From Thermoplasmata archaeon (GTDB lineage: Archaea; Thermoplasmatota; Thermoplasmata; Thermoplasmatales; Thermoplasmataceae), in the NCBI GenBank assembly GCA_021850545.1, contig JAJZLU010000003.1, positions 1 to 39,950 on the forward strand: DNA of 39,950 bases, given 5' to 3'. Shown piece by piece: positions 16,628-24,338 of this stretch (positions are counted from its first letter, which is position 1; each line of letters starts with the position of its first letter). The position numbers and the translations under genes are program-made. The notes under the pieces are model-generated. The model worked only from the letters and a program-made list of their open reading frames with translations. It was not told the DNA's origin and ran no database searches.

Positions 16628-17872
16628 ATGGAATACCGCTTTAACTTCCGAAACCTAGACCCCAGGCTTAAAATCCTGAGCATAGTCAGGTTTGTAAGGG
16701 CATTCGGGAGAGGCTCAACTTTCGTATTTCTTCCACTTGTTTTCATAAGCGTTTATCACCTCAGCTTCATTCTTACCGGGCTGCTCCTAGGATTTGCGAC
16801 CCTTCTCATGGCCGGCGTCCAGTTCCTTGCAGGGAGGTGGACCGACAGGATTGGGCGGAGGAGCATCCTTGTCTATTCACAGATTCCAGGTGTCATAGCC
16901 TATCTCGCAGTTTTTTATTCTGTCGCAATACCGCATTTTGTCTTCCTTGCAATCGGGTCATGGTACAGCACCATTGTCATAAACGCTGTGCAGTACCCTG
17001 CCGTCCAGGCTGCGGTTGCGGACATCACTTCTGTCAGTGACAGGCTCTCAGGATTCACCCTGATCAGGGTGATGGCAAACCTCGGAATTGCAACCGGCCC
17101 GCTCGTTGGCGCATACCTTGCAGGCTACGGCCTGCAGTACATATTCCTGATAGCAAGCATAGCCACTGCAGCAGAAGTTGTGATGCTGTACCTCTTCATG
17201 AGCGAGACTTATAAGCCATCCCAAACAAACGAAGTTAAAAAGCGCCTTTTCCGGGATACTGTAAAGGGCGACAGGTTTTTCCTCATTTTCATCGCCATTG
17301 GAATACTTCTTGCATTCTTCACCAGGCAGAGAGGCACTTCGCTAACAGTCTACACGGTGGTACTCTCAAACCTGCCATTCATGGATCTTGGGTACATATG
17401 GGCCCTAAATGGAATCTTAGTGGTGATCCTGCAACTCCCATTGCTGAGGGTCATGACCGGAAAAGGTAATTCAATGGTGTGGAGGGGAGTTGGCGTCCTC
17501 TTTTATGCAGGAGGGTTTGTAGTGCTTTCTGCAGTTCCATCCCTTGGGATACTCCTGCTTTCTATGACAATATCCACCGTTGGTGAAGATTTCCTATCTC
17601 CGACTACCCAGGCCATAGTAACCACAATCGCCCCCGGTTACCTGAAAGGCTCTTACATCGGAGTGTACAACCTCATAATCGCCAGCGGCTCTTTTGCGGG
17701 GGCTCTGGTCGGCCTCTGGCTCCTTTATGCTCTGCGCAATTTTGGTTCAACATACTGGGATTACATTGCCGTGGGCTCCCTTCTTGTGGCATTCCTCTAC
17801 ATGGCAATCTCGAGGCCTTTCAGCAAGAGAATGGGTGAAGTTGAATCCCCTGAGGTAAGGATTTCAGGATAG
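16628..17872 (+). CDS. MFS transporter
   Basis: The 414-residue permease has about 12 hydrophobic helices. The loop 2-3 signature is strong: GRWTDRIGRRSIL at about residues 70-82. A short Arg-rich N-terminus (RFNFRNLDPRLK) faces the cytoplasm. A central loop near residues 198-215 is basic (KPSQTNEVKKRLFRD). The ATG at 16628 is the first possible start and no good ribosome site precedes it. It is divergent from the MFS gene ending at 15104, and the two proteins are not close relatives. The substrate is unknown; multidrug efflux is a common role for this type. Confidence 0.88.
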   Translation: MEYRFNFRNLDPRLKILSIVRFVRAFGRGSTFVFLPLVFISVYHLSFILTGLLLGFATLLMAGVQFLAGRWTDRIGRRSILVYSQIPGVIAYLAVFYSVAIPHFVFLAIGSWYSTIVINAVQYPAVQAAVADITSVSDRLSGFTLIRVMANLGIATGPLVGAYLAGYGLQYIFLIASIATAAEVVMLYLFMSETYKPSQTNEVKKRLFRDTVKGDRFFLIFIAIGILLAFFTRQRGTSLTVYTVVLSNLPFMDLGYIWALNGILVVILQLPLLRVMTGKGNSMVWRGVGVLFYAGGFVVLSAVPSLGILLLSMTISTVGEDFLSPTTQAIVTTIAPGYLKGSYIGVYNLIIASGSFAGALVGLWLLYALRNFGSTYWDYIAVGSLLVAFLYMAISRPFSKRMGEVESPEVRISG

Positions 17873-18033
17873 CGGATTACACTCAGTCGCCTTTTGATGC
17901 ATGCCAGCATGGAAGTTTTTCAGAAGCAGCAGCCCTGGCATTTGTATTTAAAACAGAATTGGGTCTAGGAGACTGGCCAGGACCATAATGGACAAAGCGG
18001 GAATGGGGTGGCCTTTCCTCAATCCCTGAAAAA

Positions 18034-18612
18034 TCATTTCTTCTTCATGGCGAGGATCCTGTACGACCACTCTCCGGAACCTTCTTCACCCTCTTCCCTG
18101 ACTGCCGATGAAAATCTGCTGAAGAAATCCATGTCTTTCTTCAGGGATGGGAACAGGTCTCCGATGATGAAATAGCCGCCACTTTTAAGTGCAGAAAATA
18201 CAGTCTGGTAGCCTTCGAACCTCCTCTTCCCCAGGTTATGGAAAACCAGGCTGGATATGGCAAGGTCGAAATCGGCGCCAAAAGGCAGAGGGTTTATCAG
18301 GTCATGCTGAAGAATTTCCACTCTTGAGCCTATACCAAGAATTTCCATGTTTGCTTCTGCCCTTTCAAGTGAAGCATCTGAAAGGCTATCATGCTGGAAG
18401 ATGTCGACAGCGGTTATCCTTGAATTATGGAAGCAACCGGCAGCAATGCTCGACATGAACCCAAGTCCGCATCCAGCGTCAAGGATTCTCAGTTCAGCGT
18501 CGGCAGGATACAGGGAAAGGAACAGTGAGGAGAAAACCTTCCCTGCTTTTTCCCTCATTTTCCTGGATTCATCAGGCGTGGAATGGTGGTAGGTTCCAAA
18601 ATCCGGTTCCAT
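18034..18612 (-). CDS. Class I SAM-dependent methyltransferase
   Basis: A 192-residue Rossmann-fold methyltransferase. Motif I is ILDAGCGLGF at residues 43-52, the acidic residue at the end of strand 2 is in ITAVDIF near residue 70, and a third motif, DFDLAISSLVFHNL, lies near 112-125. A TATA-like CATAAATACC lies 25-34 bases before the ATG, implying a leaderless mRNA. The acceptor substrate cannot be predicted. It shares strand and orientation with the HAD gene upstream (18679) but probably has its own promoter, given the box between them. Confidence 0.88.
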   Translation of the reverse strand: MEPDFGTYHHSTPDESRKMREKAGKVFSSLFLSLYPADAELRILDAGCGLGFMSSIAAGCFHNSRITAVDIFQHDSLSDASLERAEANMEILGIGSRVEILQHDLINPLPFGADFDLAISSLVFHNLGKRRFEGYQTVFSALKSGGYFIIGDLFPSLKKDMDFFSRFSSAVREEGEEGSGEWSYRILAMKKK

Positions 18613-18678
18613 AATTACCCATAAGAAACATCAGGGTATTTATGCATTGATCCAACTTATGGCTGAAACACCAGAGAA

Positions 18679-19410
18679 TCAGTGCAGGTCCATGTGAACA
18701 AGGATCTCAGGCAGGGAATTGATGCGGAGGAAAGGCCTTCTCCCATTCCTGCTCTTGAACCCCTGATTCCTGTAGTCAACCCAGATACCCTTGATTCCAA
18801 GCTTCTGCGGGGCCAGCACATCCCATACGATATTGTCGCCAATCATCCAGGCATCCTCAGCTTCAATTCCCAATCCGTTAAGCGCCTTCCTGTAGATCCG
18901 TTCATCCGGCTTGCCGAAGTCGTTTTCACCTTCTATGAGGATCTGGTCAAAGTGCTCTCCGAGGCCGAACCGGTCTATTTTCTGCCTCTGAGATTCAGAG
19001 CTTCCGTTTGTTATAAGGGCAGTTTTGATCCCACTTTTCCTGAAAGCCATTACGGTGTCAAGAGCCCCAGGTATCAGCTCTATTTTCTCCGTCCTCAGCC
19101 TGGAATAATATCCGGCTATTTGCCGGCACGTGTCCTCATTGTATATGCCTAGTTCTCCCATGGCCATGCCAAGGATTTCAACCCTCGCTGCACCAAGATC
19201 CTGCCTCCATGCCCTCCCTCTCTCTGCATCAGACCAGAACCATTCCGAGCATTTCATGACCGTACTTACAAATTCGCCAGGAGGTATGCCGCCAAGCTGT
19301 GCTGAATAATCCACTGCAACAATGTTCCAGCACTTTTCCTTTATTGATTCAAAGGCAAGAATGGTATCGTCAAGATCGAGCAAAATGGCCCTTGGGCTCG
19401 AAAGCTTCAT
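18679..19410 (-). CDS. HAD-superfamily hydrolase
   Basis: A 243-residue phosphatase-like protein with every HAD motif: nucleophile and acid DLDDT at residues 12-16, motif II LITNGSS near 134-140, motif III lysine in GKPDERIY near 165-172, and motif IV WMIGDNIVWD near 188-197. The alpha-helical cap between motifs I and II marks subclass C1 (haloacid dehalogenase/phosphoglycolate phosphatase-like, YjjG type). The substrate is likely a small phosphorylated metabolite such as a nucleotide or sugar phosphate. It stands alone. Confidence 0.9.
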   Translation of the reverse strand: MKLSSPRAILLDLDDTILAFESIKEKCWNIVAVDYSAQLGGIPPGEFVSTVMKCSEWFWSDAERGRAWRQDLGAARVEILGMAMGELGIYNEDTCRQIAGYYSRLRTEKIELIPGALDTVMAFRKSGIKTALITNGSSESQRQKIDRFGLGEHFDQILIEGENDFGKPDERIYRKALNGLGIEAEDAWMIGDNIVWDVLAPQKLGIKGIWVDYRNQGFKSRNGRRPFLRINSLPEILVHMDLH

Positions 19411-19524
19411 TCTTTACGGGTCAAGAGGTGCATCGGGAATTTAACTCTTCCCAAGGGGGCGGAATAGCTGATCGAATGCATACAGCAAATGCTGCATCTA
19501 AAATGCCCCCCGATGGACAGAGGG

Positions 19525-19531
19525 CTTTATA
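19525..19531 (+). promoter_or_regulatory. TATA-like box of the DUF4256 gene
   Basis: CTTTATA ends 23 bases before the ATG at 19555. This spacing marks 19555 as a leaderless start and excludes the longer frame that opens at 19489. Confidence 0.55.
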
Positions 19532-19554
19532 CCCACAAGGAAAATACAATCTTC

Positions 19555-20136
19555 ATGCCAAAGTCCCCAAACGGTGCCAGAGGAAAAGATTTTTCCAAAG
19601 AAGAGCAGGATGAACTGATGAGCATTCTCAGAGCCAGGTTCGAAGCATATCCCAACCGGCACAGGGACCTTGAATGGCGGAAGATACAGGAAAGGCTTGA
19701 AGCCAGTCCGGAGAAACTCAGATCCCTGCACGAAATGGAATTGACTGGGGGGGAGCCTGACGTGGTGGGCTACGACGAAAAACTTGGGAGATATATCTTC
19801 TATGACTGCTCAGCAGAATCTCCTAAGGGGAGGAGAAGCCTCTGCTATGACCAGAGGGCCCTTGAGGAGAGAAAGGAATTCAAGCCTGAAAACAGTGCTG
19901 TAGGCCTGGCCGAAGCCATGGGCATTGAGCTCTTGACAGAGGAGCAATACCGAGAACTCCAGAATATAGGCAAGTTTGACACAAAGACTTCGAGTTGGCT
20001 GAAGACCCCAGATGCCATAAGAGACTTAGGTGGAGCAATATTTGGGGACCGCAGGTACAATCATGTCTTCATTTACCACAACGGTGCGGAATCATACTAC
20101 TCAGGCAGAGGATTCCGCGGTTCCCTTCAGGTCTGA
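19555..20136 (+). CDS. DUF4256 family protein
   Basis: The 193-residue protein matches the DUF4256 family by its conserved blocks: GGEPDVVGYDEK near residues 64-75, YDCSAESPKGRRSLCYD near 83-99, LLTEEQYRELQ near 123-133, FDTKTSSWLKTP near 138-149, and DRRYNHVFIYHNGAESYYS near 161-179. Length and order agree with the family, which has no known function. Aromatic and charged residues conserved at the C-terminus hint at an enzyme. The start at 19555 is supported by a TATA-like box. To my knowledge most members are bacterial, so transfer from bacteria is possible, though nothing in the codon use stands out. Confidence 0.85.
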   Translation: MPKSPNGARGKDFSKEEQDELMSILRARFEAYPNRHRDLEWRKIQERLEASPEKLRSLHEMELTGGEPDVVGYDEKLGRYIFYDCSAESPKGRRSLCYDQRALEERKEFKPENSAVGLAEAMGIELLTEEQYRELQNIGKFDTKTSSWLKTPDAIRDLGGAIFGDRRYNHVFIYHNGAESYYSGRGFRGSLQV

Positions 20137-20172
20137 TATATAATAATACATTCTTGCGCTTCTCAGTTGGAA

Positions 20173-20190
20173 CCCCGTTTTCCATCGGGG
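20173..20190 (+). other. Possible hairpin downstream of DUF4256 gene
   Basis: CCCCG and CGGGG are separated by 8 bases about 35 bases past the stop codon. The stem is short and is not followed by a T tract. The remaining gap up to 20377 has no gene. Confidence 0.25.
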
Positions 20191-20356
20191 AACCTTACAC
20201 CTTCACCAGTACCAATTTACCGACAATGCTTCCTGGTAGCAATTCATAGCAGTCGCGCACTGGCATCTGAAATAAAAGCTTCTGGTGACATGTTAAACTG
20301 ATCCGGTATTATCAATATGCCATTCCAGGAAATAGACCTGATAAAATAAATTTCTT

Positions 20357-20369
20357 AAAAAGAGAAAAA
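20357..20369 (-). terminator. T-rich terminator after the APC-hisD operon
   Basis: On the minus strand this reads TTTTTCTCTTTTT, beginning 9 bases after the hisD-like stop codon and followed by more AT-rich sequence, the usual archaeal termination pattern. Confidence 0.6.
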
Positions 20370-20377
20370 TGGGAAAA

Positions 20378-21652
20378 TTATTTTGGAATTCTTATTTCAG
20401 CCGATTTTGCATGTCCAGCAAGGCCTTCCACAAGGCTCTGTTTCATCGCCCTTACTGAAATATTCTTCAGGGCGGAATCCCCTTTAATTTTCTGGTATGT
20501 GAGGATCTTGAGGAATGCACCGACTGAGAGGCCTCCAGTATATCTAGCCGCAGTCTGCGTTGGAAGGGTGTGGTTTGTCCCGATGAGCTTGTCCGAGAAC
20601 ACAACCGGCGTAGATTCATTCAGGAACAGTGATCCGTAATTATGGAGCTTCTCGTATGCCAGTTTGGTGTTGTCCTGGTTCAGGTGCAGCTCCAGATGCT
20701 CAGGTGCATACTGGTTTGTGTATTCCAGCGCCTCTTGAATGGTATGGCACAGCACTACGGACCCATGTTTCTCCCACGATTCCTTGAGTATTTCTCTTGT
20801 TTCAAGGGAATCGATATACCTTTGCATGTTGGCGTTAACAGCGAGCGCAAGCTCTTTTGAGGTCGTTACAAGGCATGACCTGGCTGCAACATCGTGCTCT
20901 GCCTGCGCCAGAAGATCGTAGGCAACTGTGCTCTCACTGGCAGACTCATCTGCAACCACGAGGACTTCGCTTGGCCCTGCAAGGAGGTCTATGCCTACTG
21001 TGCCGAAAACCTGCCTCTTTGCCTCGTTGACGAACTTATTTCCAGGTCCGCAGATCTTGTCTACCTTTCCAACTGATTCAGTGCCGTATGCCAAAGCACC
21101 AATGGCCTGGATCCCACCAACTGTCAGGACTTCAGTGGCACCTGCCCTCATTATCCCGTAAAGCACTGCCGGGTGGGGCCTGTTCATTCCAGGTGGTGTT
21201 GCAGCAACGATCCTCTTGACTCCCGCAACCTTTGATGGAATAATGCCCATAAGTGCAGAGGAGAGCAGCGGGAATCGCCCTCCGGGAACATAAACGCCAA
21301 CCGATTCGATCGGAATTATCTTCTGCCCAAGAATTGTTTCCCCATCATCGGTGGCAAATTCCATGTCTTTGTACATGCCCTTCTGGAACAGGCAGAAATT
21401 CCTGATTCTTTCAATATTTGTGTCAATGAGTTCCCTGGTTTCAGCGGGAACTTTGGCAATGATGTCCTCGATCTCTGTTTCAGAAAGCTTGAATTTGGTA
21501 AGTTTCACGCCATCAAACTTATAGGTGTACTTCCGTAAAGCCTCATCCCCTTCCCTTTCAACATCAGATAAAACCTGGGAAACCAGGCGGGACAGTTCTT
21601 CACTGCCCCCCGGCTCTCCTTTGGATTCATTTTTAATTATTTCTGTGCCCAA
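20378..21652 (-). CDS. hisD: Histidinol dehydrogenase-like enzyme (HisD superfamily)
   Basis: The 424-residue NAD-dependent, zinc-containing dehydrogenase keeps all HisD catalytic positions: zinc ligands Q250 and H253 (LAQAEHD), the acid-base pair E318-H319 (APEHLEL), D354 (SDKLIGTNHTLPT) and H414 near the end (GHAKSAEIR). True HisD makes histidine from histidinol. However, no other his gene lies in the window, and the end region (AARYTGGLSVGAFLK) resembles the HisD paralogues that oxidise other small alcohols, such as sulfopropanediol dehydrogenase HpsN, as I recall them. The start is a TTG at 21652, because ATGs just upstream are out of frame and GAGGAGG lies 8 bases before this TTG. It is in an operon downstream of an APC permease, 3 bases apart. 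Confidence 0.9.
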   Translation of the reverse strand: MGTEIIKNESKGEPGGSEELSRLVSQVLSDVEREGDEALRKYTYKFDGVKLTKFKLSETEIEDIIAKVPAETRELIDTNIERIRNFCLFQKGMYKDMEFATDDGETILGQKIIPIESVGVYVPGGRFPLLSSALMGIIPSKVAGVKRIVAATPPGMNRPHPAVLYGIMRAGATEVLTVGGIQAIGALAYGTESVGKVDKICGPGNKFVNEAKRQVFGTVGIDLLAGPSEVLVVADESASESTVAYDLLAQAEHDVAARSCLVTTSKELALAVNANMQRYIDSLETREILKESWEKHGSVVLCHTIQEALEYTNQYAPEHLELHLNQDNTKLAYEKLHNYGSLFLNESTPVVFSDKLIGTNHTLPTQTAARYTGGLSVGAFLKILTYQKIKGDSALKNISVRAMKQSLVEGLAGHAKSAEIRIPK

Positions 21653-21655
21653 ACA

Positions 21656-23077
21656 TCATGCCTCCTCAAGTACCTGCTCTGCCCCCTGCAGCCCGATGGT
21701 CTTAACGTCTGCCCTGGATCTCTTCAGGCCAACATAGACTGCAAGTATTAATCCAACTACTACGAAGAGAATCACACCATACGATGCAATGTTTATTGGA
21801 TATGCCGGAAGCGGGGAGAACACGCCAAAGACTGCAAAGGCATAAACCGCAGTTGCCGGGAGAGGGCCAAGGAGGAATGGAAGCCACTTCCTTGCGGAAT
21901 ATTTGAGCGTCTTCCTTCCATATACCGGCAGGGATATGTTTGCGAACACATGAACTATGTACAGGCAAGCCCCGTTAAGAGTGGTTATGACCGCTGCACC
22001 GGTAAATGGCCCGAAAATAACCCCTCCAGCAATACTGATCACTGTTACCAGCACACCCTCAAAAAGGATCATCTTTCTGGGGGAGCCTGTGGCTTTGTGG
22101 ACCTCAGACATCGATCCAGGGAAGAGTATCTTATCCCTTGAAAGGGCAAACCCGATTCTGCTGAATGCATTTCCCTCTGCAATTCCATTGGATATGAAAC
22201 TGTTCAGCGTTATGACGATGAAGATTGCCATCGCTATAGGCCCAAGATAGTTCCCCACCACAGTGAAACCAGGGTTGGTCGCACTGGCAAATCCTGACAT
22301 ATCATTGACACCCCATCCCACCACGAAGGCGTAAGAGCTGAAAATGTACACCACAGCGCCAATGACCAGAGCCAGAACGATGGCCTTTGGCACAATCTTC
22401 TTGGGGTTGTGCAGTTCTTCAGATATGGTGATGACAGAGCCGAGCCCGACGAATCCAAGGATTGCGTAAACAGTTGCAAGCCCAAGGTTTCCGAAGGAGT
22501 TGCCCATTGTTGTAAATGGCGAGATGGTGTTATGCGTGTTGGGGCTGAATATTATAAGCAATGACACGGCCAGTACGAATACAATCTCGATAACAGCACC
22601 AATCATGGTGTAGTACAGTGAAGGTTTCAGGCCGAAGTACAGAAGGCTGAATATCAGCACTATAGGTATGAATGCCAGTGGTATCCACCCATAGGCCATT
22701 GCTGAAAGCCCAGGCACGAGGGGCCACAGGACTCCCGCAAAAAACAGCACTGAAAAGCCTGTAAGTGCCCCTAACACATTAATGTAGTATAGCCAGCCGG
22801 TAAAGGCGCCAAGTCTTCCGCCAAGGCCCGCAGACACGTAGGAATAATACCCACCTGCATGAGAGATTCTCTTGGAGAACTCATAGTTCATATACATTGC
22901 AGAAGCCACTCCCAGCGTAGCCAGGATAAATGTCAGGGGAACGGATCCGCCTGCCACACCGGCCTCTACAACGAAGAAAGACGCGGCGGTTGCCGCAGGA
23001 GCTACGTAAGCAAGTGCCTGGAAGACTCCTGCCCATAGCCCAGCAACGTTTTTCTTCAAAGCGTTGTCTTGAGTCAT
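21656..23077 (-). CDS. APC-family amino acid permease
   Basis: The 473-residue permease has about 12 helices. The N-terminus is typical of the amino acid/polyamine/organocation family: a short polar start, then GLWAGVFQALAYVAPAATAA, with the substrate backbone-binding region in helix 1, and later YEFSKRISHAGGYYSYVSAG near residues 65-84, the family consensus after helix 2. FVGLGSVITISEELHNPKK near 215-233 is the conserved helix 6 and following loop. It should import an amino acid or amine. It is transcribed with the HisD-like gene and is divergent from an Lrp-type regulator. A perfect inverted repeat covers its TATA box. Confidence 0.93.
   Translation of the reverse strand: MTQDNALKKNVAGLWAGVFQALAYVAPAATAASFFVVEAGVAGGSVPLTFILATLGVASAMYMNYEFSKRISHAGGYYSYVSAGLGGRLGAFTGWLYYINVLGALTGFSVLFFAGVLWPLVPGLSAMAYGWIPLAFIPIVLIFSLLYFGLKPSLYYTMIGAVIEIVFVLAVSLLIIFSPNTHNTISPFTTMGNSFGNLGLATVYAILGFVGLGSVITISEELHNPKKIVPKAIVLALVIGAVVYIFSSYAFVVGWGVNDMSGFASATNPGFTVVGNYLGPIAMAIFIVITLNSFISNGIAEGNAFSRIGFALSRDKILFPGSMSEVHKATGSPRKMILFEGVLVTVISIAGGVIFGPFTGAAVITTLNGACLYIVHVFANISLPVYGRKTLKYSARKWLPFLLGPLPATAVYAFAVFGVFSPLPAYPINIASYGVILFVVVGLILAVYVGLKRSRADVKTIGLQGAEQVLEEA
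21661..21667 (-). promoter_or_regulatory. Ribosome binding site of the hisD-like gene
   Basis: GAGGAGG on the minus strand lies in the last codons of the permease gene. It is 8 bases before the TTG at 21652 but only 1 and 4 bases before two nearby ATGs that lead into a short closed frame, so it selects the TTG start. Confidence 0.7.
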
Positions 23078-23096
23078 TTATGCCATCATTCTGACA

Positions 23097-23127
23097 GGGA
23101 TATATGCTTGTTTTTGTCATATATCCC
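23097..23127. promoter_or_regulatory. Perfect inverted repeat over the permease TATA box
   Basis: GGGATATATG at 23097-23106 and CATATATCCC at 23118-23127 form a perfect 10-bp inverted repeat with an 11-base spacer. The half-site centres are 21 bases apart, two turns of the helix, so a dimeric protein could bind both on one face. The left arm, read on the minus strand as CATATATCCC, lies 20-29 bases before the permease ATG and is very likely its TATA box. The neighbouring Lrp protein is the obvious candidate to bind here, as an inference. Confidence 0.6.
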
Positions 23128-23238
23128 AAAATGGCTTTTCAAGAAAAAATAGTTAACTCATTGAAGTATTTCGAATAATATATTTCCCAAAATTTCCATT
23201 TGCGAACATACAAATAGTAATTATTGGTGGAACGTGGC

Positions 23239-23733
23239 ATGGATCTCCTGGATCTAAAGATTATAGAAAGCCTCCTTGAAGACTCTGAAACCCCACTGTC
23301 CCAGATTGGAAGCAGATGCGGAATAAATTCCTCTTCAGCAATCAGCAAGCGTATCAGGAAGATGAAGGAAGACGGAGTCATTCGGAAGACGGAGGCTGTT
23401 GTGGATTACGACAAGCTTGGGTTCAACTTCATAACAGTGACTTTCGTCAAGGCAAAATTCGGGCATGACTACACCAGCAAGCTTGCAGAGAAACTCCTGA
23501 AAATAAATGGGATCATCACACTTCTGGAAATCCTCGGGGAGACGGATTTCATTATGATCGCACTGAACAAGTCCCAGAAGGAATACCAGAAAACGCTCTC
23601 ATATCTCATGTCGCTCGAGGAAATCGAAAGGAGTGACACAAGGGTGGTAATAAACAATTTCCGGCTGCATGACCTGAGCAACCTGAAGCTGTTTCCAGGC
23701 ATAGGGCAGCATGATACTATGCTGGCGCCTTAG
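23239..23733 (+). CDS. Lrp/AsnC-family transcriptional regulator 1
   Basis: The 164-residue protein has an N-terminal winged helix-turn-helix at about residues 3-50 (SQIGSRCGINSSSAISKRIRKM) and a C-terminal RAM effector domain at about 65-145 with the strand FNFITVTFVKAKF and the ligand-loop region GETDFIMIAL near 110-119. Such proteins bind amino acids and control their transport and breakdown. The ATG at 23239 is chosen because GGTGG lies 8 bases before it and MDLLDLKIIESL is the usual family start; the TTG at 23224 would place that site inside the gene. It is divergent from the APC permease operon and overlaps the 3' end of a convergent paralogue by 4 bases. Confidence 0.92.
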   Translation: MDLLDLKIIESLLEDSETPLSQIGSRCGINSSSAISKRIRKMKEDGVIRKTEAVVDYDKLGFNFITVTFVKAKFGHDYTSKLAEKLLKINGIITLLEILGETDFIMIALNKSQKEYQKTLSYLMSLEEIERSDTRVVINNFRLHDLSNLKLFPGIGQHDTMLAP

Positions 23734-24185
23734 AATTCAAGGCCGCCAAGAGTATAATCCTTGTAGACTTCGAGGATAGTCCTGGAATCTGAACGTTCCA
23801 CACCCTCTATCGAGGATATCTGCTCAAGGATCTTGGAATATTCCTCCTTGCTCCTGGACATGGTCAGGAGAACAAAGTCAATTTCCCCAAGCAGGAAGTA
23901 AACCGCAACCACGCCCTTGATCCTGCTCAGGCTCTTGCCGATCTCTTTGTTGTAATTGTACCTGTAATTGGCCTTGACGAATGTAATGGTCAGGAAATCG
24001 AATCCCAGTTTTTCATAATCCACGTCAACCTTGTAACCCCTTATTGTGCCATCCTCTTCCATGCTGGAAATTCTTTTGCTTACGGATGATGCCGAGAACA
24101 AGCCAGCCTCTTTCCCAATCTCCTTCAGGGGTTTCTTTGAGTTGTTTGCAAGCGATCTCAGTATCCTGTTGTCAAATACATCCAT
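23730..24185 (-). CDS. Lrp/AsnC-family transcriptional regulator 2
   Basis: The 151-residue regulator is a paralogue of the one at 23239. The HTH (KEIGKEAGLFSASSVSKRISSM) occupies about residues 20-43 and the RAM domain about 60-145. The two proteins agree in stretches such as DYEKLGFDFLTITFVKA against DYDKLGFNFITVTFVKA and share the GE-x-DF-x-L motif. The ATG at 24185 follows a TATA-like TTTAAATAC by about 20-30 bases; the TTG just before it is less likely. It is divergent from the class III aminotransferase, which it may control. Its last 4 bases overlap the stop of the convergent Lrp gene. Confidence 0.91.
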   Translation of the reverse strand: MDVFDNRILRSLANNSKKPLKEIGKEAGLFSASSVSKRISSMEEDGTIRGYKVDVDYEKLGFDFLTITFVKANYRYNYNKEIGKSLSRIKGVVAVYFLLGEIDFVLLTMSRSKEEYSKILEQISSIEGVERSDSRTILEVYKDYTLGGLEF

Positions 24186-24338
24186 CAAAGGAGTATATAT
24201 AAAGAAGTATTTAAAGAGAACAACTATTGAGAAATTTATTTCATCAGTTTCAGGTATTTTTGAAATTTTTTCATCTAGTTATGGCTTTTGAGGGAATAAA
24301 CATAAAATTTTTTATTCACCTGGGTATGGAAGCTTTCG

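Noticed and set aside
17988-18029. 13-codon frame after the MFS gene with a TATA-like box upstream
   Set aside because: Too short, no conservation evidence, and it ends at the convergent methyltransferase gene.
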